A program made the translations under genes and the position numbers. DNA of 10,272 nucleotides, taken from NCBI GenBank assembly GCA_002394525.1, contig DGUF01000264.1:1-10272 (forward strand), read 5' to 3'. The notes beneath the pieces were generated by a model. That model was not told the origin of the DNA and searched no databases. It saw only the letters and a program-made list of their open reading frames with translations. The DNA comes from Lachnospiraceae bacterium UBA4317. GTDB lineage: Bacteria; Bacillota_A; Clostridia; Lachnospirales; Lachnospiraceae. Shown here in pieces: positions 1 to 5,092 of this stretch (position 1 is the first letter of the stretch; every line of letters starts with the position of its first letter).

Positions 1-538
1 CGCCGCCGGCGCCGCCCATGGTATAGGCGGGGCGGAGAACGACAGGATAGCCCAGTCTGTCAGCGATCTCCAGGGCCTCCTCCACACTGTAGGAGACTTC
101 GCTGCGGGCCATCTCGATGCCCAGCATATCCATTGTCTTCTTGAACTCGATCCGGTCCTCGCCGCGCTCGATGGCATCCGCCTGGACACCGATGACCTTG
201 ACGCCGTATTCATCCAGCACGCCCGCCTTGTAGAGCTCCGCGCAGAGGTTCAGGCCAGACTGTCCGCCCAGGTTGGGCAGCAGAGCGTCCGGCTTCTCCT
301 TCTTGATGATCTGTGTGACCCTGTCCACATTCAGGGGCTCAATATAGGTCCGGTCCGCCATCTCCGGATCCGTCATGATCGTAGCCGGGTTGGAGTTGAC
401 CAGCACGATCTCATAGCCAAGGCTGCGAAGCGCCTTGCACGCCTGCGTCCCCGAGTAGTCAAACTCACAGGCCTGGCCGATAACGATCGGGCCCGAGCCG
501 ATGATCAATACCTTATGGATGTCAGTTCTCTGGGGCAT
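1..538 (-). CDS. carB: carbamoyl-phosphate synthase large subunit, N-terminal part (cut by window edge)
   Basis: CarB uses ammonia delivered by the small subunit CarA, bicarbonate and two ATP to make carbamoyl phosphate for pyrimidine and arginine synthesis in the cytoplasm. The 179 residues visible here start [20 protein letters not shown] and contain the CarB hallmarks [17 protein letters not shown] (about residues 21-37), [21 protein letters not shown] and the ATP-grasp glycine-rich loop [11 protein letters not shown] at the cut. The family is about 1,060-1,080 residues long, so roughly five sixths lies left of position 1. The ATG at 538-536 is well supported: GAGGAG (544-549 region) lies about five bases upstream, and the protein begins exactly as CarB proteins do. 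carA is not directly upstream; a PAP2 phosphatase occupies that place after a 343-base gap, so carB appears to have its own promoter(s). The identification is very secure; whether this copy serves the pyrimidine or the arginine branch cannot be told. Confidence 0.97.
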   Translation of the reverse strand, partial: MPQRTDIHKVLIIGSGPIVIGQACEFDYSGTQACKALRSLGYEIVLVNSNPATIMTDPEMADRTYIEPLNVDRVTQIIKKEKPDALLPNLGGQSGLNLCAELYKAGVLDEYGVKVIGVQADAIERGEDRIEFKKTMDMLGIEMARSEVSYSVEEALEIADRLGYPVVLRPAYTMGGAGG

Positions 539-601
539 GTACTCTCCTCTCTGGCGGTCTGCCTTGTCCGCCAATCCATACCTGCAAAATTATCATTCCT
601 C

Positions 602-630
602 ATTATAAACAGGGCTTATAAAAAAATCCA
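602..630 (-). promoter_or_regulatory. candidate promoter proximal to carB (P2)
   Basis: On the minus strand a perfect TATAAT (607-602) is preceded, with a 17-base spacer, by TGGATT (630-625), a 3 of 6 match to TTGACA. It would start transcription about 55 bases before the carB start codon. The surroundings are AT-rich compared with the genes. The weak -35 box is the main doubt. Confidence 0.35.
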
Positions 631-711
631 TGAAATCTTTTAGAGAAATGCTGTTTTTTTTGCATACGATTCCTTAACTGAGCCGATCTGTCGGACATAG
701 GATCTTTCTCT

Positions 712-739
712 ATTATACAGAACCCGTCCATATGTTCAA
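712..739 (-). promoter_or_regulatory. candidate promoter for carB (P1)
   Basis: TTGAAC (739-734) and a perfect TATAAT (717-712) are separated by 16 bases on the minus strand. Transcription would begin near 705 and give a leader of about 165 bases before carB. In that leader AGAGAAA at the presumed transcript start can pair with TTTCTCT about 55 bases later, and a 5-bp GGCGG/CCGCC stem (572-553) sits just before the ribosome site. No PyrR-binding loop or intrinsic terminator was recognised in it. Confidence 0.4.
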
Positions 740-752
740 CAAACCCTTTGCG

Positions 753-777
753 TACATGTATACAATCGTACTGTACA
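753..777. promoter_or_regulatory. cluster of short palindromes, possible repressor operator
   Basis: Three short perfect palindromes are packed into 25 bases: TACATGTA (753-760), TGTATACA (757-764) and TGTACA (772-777). TGTATACA is the kind of core bound by many GntR-family repressors; the B. subtilis GntR operator has a similar centre. The cluster overlaps the -10 box and start site of P0 and lies 14 bases upstream of the -35 box of P1. No regulator gene is in the window, so the assignment to GntR is only a resemblance. Confidence 0.3.
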
Positions 778-798
778 ACAGCTTGATTCCTCTGTCAA
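770..798 (-). promoter_or_regulatory. candidate distal promoter for carB (P0)
   Basis: A consensus -35 box TTGACA (798-793) lies exactly 17 bases from TACAGT (775-770), a 4 of 6 match to TATAAT, on the minus strand. The predicted start, near 763, falls inside the TGTATACA palindrome described separately, which is where a repressor would block transcription. It is one of three stacked promoter candidates in the carB upstream gap. Confidence 0.4.
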
Positions 799-881
799 CA
801 GATAAAATCCCCGAAAAATCGACCGGCTTCCTGCAGGCAGGGTCCGGGATTTTCCGGGGAATCGTATTGGCGGCGGAAAGG

Positions 882-1820
882 TCACGCCTTTTCAAAGAGC
901 CGGGCCAGCAGCGGGAAGAGGAAGGTGATATACAGCATCTGCAGAAAGCAGGACACCAGCGGGCCGGAGAATCCCGGCAGGGCACCCGAGACCATGGGGA
1001 CCAGGACCTGGCTGACCAGGTAGAAGGTCATAAAGCCCGCCGCCAGGCGGTTGAGCCTCTGCCTGCCGTTGATCCGGGTCGTAAAGCCGACGAAGCGGTG
1101 CTCCAGATACCATCCTGCCAGAAAACCCATGGTCCAGCCGGCTCCCTTAAAGGTATCTCTGGCCATGACCGCGCCGTCGACCAGGAGCTTTCCCTCCGCG
1201 TCATAGTCGGTCGGATAGGGCTTGAGGCCCGCGTAGAGGCAGATCGCCGCGGCCAGGACCAGGCCGGCACAGACGACGAGAGCGATCTTTTCGGGATGGC
1301 GGCAGATCCAGTCATGCAGGAAATACGTCAGCAGCATGACCAGGAGTCCGGCAGCGGCTCCGATCAGTACATCCTGAGGTGTATGGACGCCCAGGAAATT
1401 GCGGCTCAGGGCCACCAGGGCCACCAGGATGCCGCAGAGGATGCGGAAAGCTTTGGGCATATCCGGCCGGACCGCGAAGCCTCCGTAGACAGACGCGGCA
1501 TTCATGGTATGGCCGCTGGGGAAGGAATAGCCGGTGGCCGTCGTCCTCGCGGATGCCTCCGGCAGGATCTTCGCGCTCCGGATCCAGGGCCGGTAGGCGC
1601 AGACGGTCACCTTCATGGCCCCGTTGACCAGGCGGTTCCCGCTCCATCCCATCATCACATAGGTTCCCAGCTCCTTGTCGATACACCAGTAGAGGACGGC
1701 CATCAGCAGGATGACCGTGTTCAGCTCCCCCCAGAAGGTCATCTTCTTGAAAAATGCTGTAAAAATCCCTCCGGCTCCCTCGCGGAAGTTCTGAAGGAAC
1801 AAGAGAATTTGAATGTCCAT
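882..1820 (-). CDS. PAP2-family membrane phosphatase
   Basis: This 312-residue protein belongs to the PAP2 (type 2 phosphatidic acid phosphatase) superfamily, which removes phosphate from lipid phosphates or undecaprenyl pyrophosphate at the membrane surface. All three catalytic motifs are seen: K70-x6-R77-P78 (KVTVCAYRP), PSGH at 101-104 with catalytic H104, and SR-x5-H-x3-D (S139, R140, H146, D150). Hydrophobic helices flank the motifs, and about five more follow (roughly residues 125-140, 152-170, 178-197, 255-275, 285-308), so it is an integral membrane enzyme with a longer C-terminal part than minimal PAP2 proteins. The ATG at 1820 was chosen because AAGGAG (1832-1827) lies six bases upstream; an upstream in-frame start would add 29 residues that do not look hydrophobic or conserved. 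It lies 293 bases after malQ. The substrate is unknown; a role in recycling the polysaccharide lipid carrier is attractive but is inference. Confidence 0.9.
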   Translation of the reverse strand: MDIQILLFLQNFREGAGGIFTAFFKKMTFWGELNTVILLMAVLYWCIDKELGTYVMMGWSGNRLVNGAMKVTVCAYRPWIRSAKILPEASARTTATGYSFPSGHTMNAASVYGGFAVRPDMPKAFRILCGILVALVALSRNFLGVHTPQDVLIGAAAGLLVMLLTYFLHDWICRHPEKIALVVCAGLVLAAAICLYAGLKPYPTDYDAEGKLLVDGAVMARDTFKGAGWTMGFLAGWYLEHRFVGFTTRINGRQRLNRLAAGFMTFYLVSQVLVPMVSGALPGFSGPLVSCFLQMLYITFLFPLLARLFEKA

Positions 1821-1854
1821 GTAAAACTCCTTTCTCAATAGATTCCTTTTTAGA

Positions 1855-1926
1855 TTGATGTCACGGCCAAACGGTGCTTTTTCAGGAAAGTCCCCCCAAT
1901 GTGCCACAGGAGACTTTTGACATCAA
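1855..1926. repeat. nested inverted repeat upstream of the PAP2 gene
   Basis: TTGATGTCA (1855-1863) is the exact reverse complement of TGACATCAA (1918-1926), 54 bases apart. Inside lies a second hairpin: AAAGTCCCC (1887-1895) opposite GGAGACTTT (1909-1917) with a 13-base loop. In minus-strand RNA the inner stem is nine pairs including one G-U; on the plus strand that position is a C-A mismatch. The inner arm contains GGGGGGAC, a core shared with hairpins at 1970-2001 and near 5035-5092. It is either a 5' leader structure of the PAP2 mRNA or a REP-type dispersed repeat. Confidence 0.5.
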
Positions 1927-1948
1927 CAGCTTCTTAATACTTTCGGTA

Positions 1949-1965
1949 TCTGAAATTCCTTCAGA
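1949..1965. repeat. small hairpin TCTGAA-attcc-TTCAGA
   Basis: A perfect six-pair stem (1949-1954 with 1960-1965) and a five-base loop sit four bases from the larger hairpin at 1970-2001. It is short and could arise by chance, but its position within a run of hairpins suggests it is part of the same structured spacer. Confidence 0.35.
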
Positions 1966-1969
1966 CACA

Positions 1970-2001
1970 AAGAGGGGACGGTTCCGGTACCGCCCCCTCT
2001 T
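1970..2001 (-). terminator. strong hairpin after malQ, possible terminator or REP-type repeat
   Basis: In minus-strand RNA the arms 2001-1989 and 1982-1970 (starting AAGAGGGG, ending CCCCTCTT) form 13 consecutive pairs with a six-base loop; one pair is G-U, which is a mismatch in the plus-strand reading. The 3' side continues UUGUGUC, only partly U-rich, so termination may be weak. It is about 110 bases beyond the malQ stop. The sequence GAGGGGACGGTTCC resembles cores seen in REP-like repeats of Firmicutes, so it may be a mobile repeat doing duty as a terminator. Confidence 0.5.
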
Positions 2002-2089
2002 CCTGTTTTCACTCCGCCAGCTTCTACATCCGCGGGAGCATTTTTTCTCTCCGTCTGACGATATAGCTGGTGGATCCGTCTTTTCCCCT

Positions 2090-2105
2090 CTGTCCTCCCG
2101 GACAG
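2090..2105. repeat. short hairpin just after malQ
   Basis: CTGTCC and GGACAG form six perfect pairs around a four-base loop (GGGA on the minus strand), nine bases after the malQ stop codon. No U-run follows in either direction, so it is not a classical terminator. It may protect the 3' end of the transcript. Confidence 0.35.
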
Positions 2106-2113
2106 ATGCGGGA

Positions 2114-3655
2114 TCAGGCCTGTTTCTTGTCCTCCGGATCAGGCTTGGGCAGCCTTCCATAGGTTTTTGTCAGGTTATAAATGCTCTTTGCCAGCTCATG
2201 AGAGAGCAGGTTGGGGACCACCCTCCACTGCCAGTTGCCCTGGGCCGTGCCGGGTGTGTTGAGGCGGGACTCCTCTCCCTTGACCAGGAAGTCCTGGATG
2301 GGGACGATGCAGAGGTCGCAGACGCTGCGGAAGGCCTCCCGGATGAAGTCCCAGGTAAAGGCGCCGTAGTCCGTGTACTCGGAGTGGATGAAGCGTCTCG
2401 CGAAGTCCCGGTCGTGGTCGCTGCACTGTTCGATCCAGGCGCGGGTTGTCGTATTGTCATGGGTCCCTGTGTAGACGACCGCGTTTTTCACATGGTTGTA
2501 GGACAGGTAGTAGCTGGATTCGCTGGGGTCGAAGGCAAACTGGAGGACCTTCATGCCGGGGAAGCCGGTCCCCTCCAGAAGCTTTTCGGTCTCGGGCGTG
2601 ATGTTGCCCAGGTCCTCGGCGATGATGTCGACGTCTCCCAGGCTCTTTTTGACAGCCTTGAAGAAGTCGAGGCCGGGTCCCTTGACCACCTTGCCGTGCT
2701 CCGCGGTCTGGTCGCCGTAGGGCACCTCATAGTATTCGGCGAAGCCGTTGAAATGGTCCAGGCGGACGACATCGTAGAACTCAAAGTTGCGGGCGAAGCG
2801 CTGGATCCACCAGTCGTAGCCGTTCCTCTTGAGCTTTTTCCAGTCATAGACCGGATTGCCCCAGAGCTGGCCCGTGGGAGAAAAGGCATCGGGCGGGCAG
2901 CCGGCCACGACGGACGGCACCAGGTCCTTGTCGAATTTGAAGATGTCGGCGTGGGCCCAGGTCGCCGCGCTGTCCATGGCCACGTAGAAGGGGATGTCGC
3001 CGATGATCTTGATGCCCTGAACCTGGGCATAGGCGTGGAGCTTTTTCCACTGGCGGTCAAACTGGAACTGGAGGAAGCGATAGAAATCGATGTCCTCCGC
3101 CAGCTCCTGGGCAGCCGCGGCCAGGGCCTTTTTGTCGCGGAGCCGCTCTCCTGCCTTCCACTGGATCCAGGACTTCCCTTCGTATTTTTTCTTGAGGGCC
3201 ATATAGAGAGCATAGTCAAAGAGCCAGTAGTGCTCTTTTTCCAGGTAGGTCTGGTACTCCTCGTGGTAGGCACTGTGGCTCCTGGCGTTTTCGAGCGCGC
3301 GGAAGCGGTCAAAGGCGATCTTGAGGGCCTCATAGCGGTTGTTGTAGAGGGCGCCGTAATCGACCTTTTCCGGATCAGAGCCAAAATCAAAGCGGTTGAC
3401 TTCATCCCAGGTCAGGAGCCCTTCCTCGATCAGCTTTTCCAGATCGATGAAATAGGGGTTGCCCGCGAAGGAGGAGACGGACTGGTAGGGCGAATCGCCG
3501 AAGCCGGTCTGGCACAGGGGCAGGACCTGCCAGTAGGACTGACCGGACTCTTTGAGGAAGTCTACAAACTCGTATGCTTCCTTTGAAAAAGATCCGATCC
3601 CGAACTTTGACGGCAGGGATGACACTGGATAAAGGATTCCACTTTCTCTTTTCAT
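2114..3655 (-). CDS. malQ: 4-alpha-glucanotransferase (amylomaltase, GH77)
   Basis: MalQ moves alpha-1,4-glucan chains between maltodextrin molecules, releasing glucose, in cytoplasmic maltose and glycogen metabolism. The 513 residues match the family's usual length of about 500. The start MKRESGILYPVSSLPSKFGI and the block GDSPYQSVSSFAGNPYFIDL are typical of GH77. The three catalytic acids are visible: nucleophile D300 in VRLDHF, acid/base E347 in IIAEDLG and D400 in TGTHDN. GDIPFYV (219-225) and the SPTGQLWGNPVYDW block (259-272) are also present. The ATG at 3655 follows GAGGA (3670-3666) after a rather long ten-base spacer; AGGAG lies just beyond it. The gene stands between terminator-like signals (3731-3762 upstream, 1970-2001 downstream) and is probably its own transcription unit, although no convincing promoter was found. 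No other maltodextrin gene is beside it. Confidence 0.97.
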   Translation of the reverse strand: MKRESGILYPVSSLPSKFGIGSFSKEAYEFVDFLKESGQSYWQVLPLCQTGFGDSPYQSVSSFAGNPYFIDLEKLIEEGLLTWDEVNRFDFGSDPEKVDYGALYNNRYEALKIAFDRFRALENARSHSAYHEEYQTYLEKEHYWLFDYALYMALKKKYEGKSWIQWKAGERLRDKKALAAAAQELAEDIDFYRFLQFQFDRQWKKLHAYAQVQGIKIIGDIPFYVAMDSAATWAHADIFKFDKDLVPSVVAGCPPDAFSPTGQLWGNPVYDWKKLKRNGYDWWIQRFARNFEFYDVVRLDHFNGFAEYYEVPYGDQTAEHGKVVKGPGLDFFKAVKKSLGDVDIIAEDLGNITPETEKLLEGTGFPGMKVLQFAFDPSESSYYLSYNHVKNAVVYTGTHDNTTTRAWIEQCSDHDRDFARRFIHSEYTDYGAFTWDFIREAFRSVCDLCIVPIQDFLVKGEESRLNTPGTAQGNWQWRVVPNLLSHELAKSIYNLTKTYGRLPKPDPEDKKQA

Positions 3656-3730
3656 AAAACTTAATTCCTCTCCTAATATAGATTTTCGCCGGCTGTTTTA
3701 CGGCCTGCCGGAACCGCCGTTTATCTGCAA

Positions 3731-3762
3731 GACAAAAGGCCCCGGCGGGTGCCGGCGTGACC
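3731..3762 (-). terminator. intrinsic terminator after the glycosyltransferase gene
   Basis: In minus-strand RNA, GGUC (3762-3759) pairs with GGCC (3741-3738) and CCGGC (3755-3751) pairs with GCCGG (3746-3742) around an ACCC loop. This gives nine pairs with a three-base bulge, followed at once by UUUUGUCUU. It lies about 105 bases after the glycosyltransferase stop (3868) and 75 bases before malQ, and separates the polysaccharide module from malQ. Confidence 0.65.
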
Positions 3763-3867
3763 TCCTGCGATCACATTCCAGGGTTTGAAGCGCGAAACCG
3801 CGATCCTCCCGCCTCCCGGGATCATATGCTGTTCCCGTATATTTTGAGACGGAGTCTTTGCGCTTTG

Positions 3868-4983
3868 TCACCGGGACAGCCCCCGCCTGGCTCTCATGCT
3901 CAGGGTATAGAGGGCCGGGCTGGTCCTGTAAAGAATATATCTGACCTTATAGTCCCGGGACAGCCGGCTGAAGACCTGGCTGCCTGACAGGCCGGTCTTT
4001 CTCAGATAGCGGTCCAGCCTTCCCTTCAGCTTTTTTTCTTTGGGAAAATATGGATAAAATGCCAGAAACTGCCTGGTGTAGCGGACCGCCATGATTCCGG
4101 CGAATTCCGGATCCCCCGAGAGCGGAAGGATCTTTTCCAGGGCCCGGAGCAGGGTCAGGTTTTTGCGGCTCATGGCATGGGAGATGGAGCCGGCCGCGCA
4201 GTAGTAGTCATAGAGCGGCCTGTCCAGGATAAGGACTGTTTCACACTGTGCCAGGTAGCGCTCGACAAAGAGCAGGTCCTCTCCGACATGGATCCCGGGC
4301 TCGAAGCGGATCCCGGCCTGTTCGATCAGGTCCCTGCGGAAGATCTTGTTCCAGAGGTAGCCGCCGAAGGCCTCGTCCGTGACGGCCAGCCGCATGGCGG
4401 CGGGGCCGGACAGGGTGCAGACCTGCGCGGCGGCAGGGTCTTCTTCGGGGGCGGACTCTTCGACAGCCGGGCTGTCGGCTGATCCCGGTCTGCTTTCCCG
4501 GCCGGCCGGGACTTCTCCCGGGCCTGCGGACTCTGAATCGGCAGGGCAGACGGCGGGCTTTTCTTCGGCCGGGCTGTCTGAGCCGGCCTGGCTCCCCTCT
4601 TCGATCGTCCGGTAGCCGCAGACAGCCATCCCGGCATCCCCTATATGATCAGCCATGACCTGGAGGAAGTCGGGCCTGACTGTGTCATCGGCATCGACGA
4701 AGCAGACCAGGCTGCCCCTGGCCGCTTCGAGCCCCCTGTTTCTGGCAGCTGCGGGGCCGGCATTCTTCTGTCTGCAGATCCGGACTCTGTCCGGGGCCGC
4801 GGCCTGGATCTGACGGCACAGGTCCGCTGTCCCGTCGACGGATCCGTCGTCGATCATGATCAGTTCAAACTCCTGCAGGGTCTGGCGCAGGATACTATTT
4901 ACAGCCCTCTCCACCGTCTTTTCCGCATTGTAGACGGGCATGATCACCGAGATCAGCTGTGTCTGTCTGCCTGTAGTAGTCAC
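3868..4983 (-). CDS. family 2 glycosyltransferase with an internal low-complexity insert
   Basis: A GT-A fold, GT2-family sugar transferase that would add one sugar from a nucleotide-sugar donor to a growing polysaccharide or glycolipid on the cytoplasmic side. Numbering from the GTG at 4983 (371 residues): QLISVIMPVYN at 9-19, IDDGSVDGTAD at 44-54, NAGPAAARNRGL about 74-85, and the metal-binding VDADD at 96-100. After VCGYRT the conserved fold resumes with GGYLWNKIFRR (about 208-218) and VGEDLLFVERYL (233-244), which carries the likely catalytic acids. Between them lies an insert rich in Ala, Pro, Glu and Ser (about 132-186) that is not typical of the family. The GTG start is preferred over an in-frame TTG at 5007 because AGGAG lies seven bases before it. 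It follows a terminator/attenuator-like spacer (5042-5092) and is the last gene of the polysaccharide module. Donor and acceptor are unknown. Confidence 0.92.
   Translation of the reverse strand: MTTTGRQTQLISVIMPVYNAEKTVERAVNSILRQTLQEFELIMIDDGSVDGTADLCRQIQAAAPDRVRICRQKNAGPAAARNRGLEAARGSLVCFVDADDTVRPDFLQVMADHIGDAGMAVCGYRTIEEGSQAGSDSPAEEKPAVCPADSESAGPGEVPAGRESRPGSADSPAVEESAPEEDPAAAQVCTLSGPAAMRLAVTDEAFGGYLWNKIFRRDLIEQAGIRFEPGIHVGEDLLFVERYLAQCETVLILDRPLYDYYCAAGSISHAMSRKNLTLLRALEKILPLSGDPEFAGIMAVRYTRQFLAFYPYFPKEKKLKGRLDRYLRKTGLSGSQVFSRLSRDYKVRYILYRTSPALYTLSMRARRGLSR
4426..4590 (-). repeat. repetitive low-complexity insert inside the glycosyltransferase
   Basis: This stretch encodes about 55 residues dominated by S, P, A, E and G. 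Two related units can be aligned by eye, one starting DSPAEEKPAVC and the other DSPAVEESAPEEDPAAAQVC, about 34 residues apart. On the DNA the ten bases CCGGGCTGTC occur at 4467-4476 and 4569-4578, and 4461-4477 is a 17-base perfect palindrome (CGACAGCC-G-GGCTGTCG). The reading frame stays open, so it is an in-frame expansion and not damage. It is most likely a disordered loop between the two halves of the GT-A domain. Confidence 0.6.
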
Positions 4984-4990
4984 CTCTACT

Positions 4991-4995
4991 CTCCT
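4991..4995 (-). promoter_or_regulatory. ribosome binding site deciding the glycosyltransferase start
   Basis: AGGAG lies seven bases upstream of GTG 4983, an ideal distance. The alternative in-frame TTG at 5007 lies upstream of this site and has no purine-rich site of its own, so the longer reading is disfavoured. Confidence 0.7.
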
Positions 4996-5041
4996 GTCTG
5001 TTTTCAAATGTAAAAAATGCGCCGGCCGGAAAATGTCCCCT

Positions 5042-5063
5042 CTGACTCAAAAAAATGAGTCAG
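5042..5063 (-). promoter_or_regulatory. alternative hairpin competing with the terminator
   Basis: CTGACTCA (5063-5056) pairs with TGAGTCAG (5049-5042) around a loop of six T. It uses the same central arm as the terminator 5049-5092, so only one of the two can form, and it hides the U-run in a loop. This is the layout of an antiterminator/terminator pair. An 8-pair palindrome by itself could also be a repeat remnant. Confidence 0.4.
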
Positions 5064-5092
5064 CCTGAAACGTCCCCCCCCCTGACTCATTT
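5049..5092 (-). terminator. intrinsic terminator overlapping the pyruvyl transferase stop codon
   Basis: Arm AAATGAGTCAG (5092-5082) includes the TGA stop codon and pairs perfectly over 11 bases with CTGACTCATTT (5063-5053). The loop is 18 bases, and a run of seven T (5055-5049) closes the signal. It would stop transcription coming from the pyruvyl transferase before the glycosyltransferase. The downstream arm can also pair with a third copy of the motif (5042-5049); see the next entry. Confidence 0.75.

Larger units (their letters stand above)
539..881. other. 343-base intergenic region between the PAP2 gene and carB
   Basis: No credible gene is present. The region holds three candidate minus-strand promoters (770-798, 712-739, 602-630), an operator-like palindrome cluster (753-777), a small GGCGG/CCGCC hairpin at 553-572, and the carB ribosome site. 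No T-tailed hairpin is visible after the PAP2 stop (882-884), so some read-through from the PAP2 gene into carB is possible. The stretch is clearly more AT-rich than the flanking genes, above all between 590 and 800, as expected for promoter DNA. Confidence 0.6.

Noticed and set aside
841..870. CCGGGATTTTCCGGGG as a terminator after the PAP2 gene
   Set aside because: The pairing in minus-strand RNA breaks after four bases and there is no U-run behind it.
732..1841. A 369-codon plus-strand frame antisense to the PAP2 gene
   Set aside because: The PAP2 motifs on the minus strand are intact, and the plus-strand frame runs through the promoter region and gene alike with no motif of its own.
1821..1907. 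Longer PAP2 start adding 29 residues
   Set aside because: The extension has no family similarity and would run through the ideally spaced AAGGAG site in front of ATG 1820.
1874..3586. A 570-codon open frame on the plus strand antisense to malQ
   Set aside because: Low-complexity V/G/D/E/L-rich translation, no domain seen; malQ on the other strand is complete with all catalytic residues.
3675..3680. TATATT as the -10 box of a malQ promoter
   Set aside because: There is no -35 match at 16-18 bases, and transcription would begin inside the ribosome binding site.
3783..3828. Small inverted repeats (GGTTT/AAACC and GATCC/GGATC) between malQ and the glycosyltransferase
   Set aside because: Only five pairs each with long loops, in GC-rich DNA where such matches are common; no U-run.
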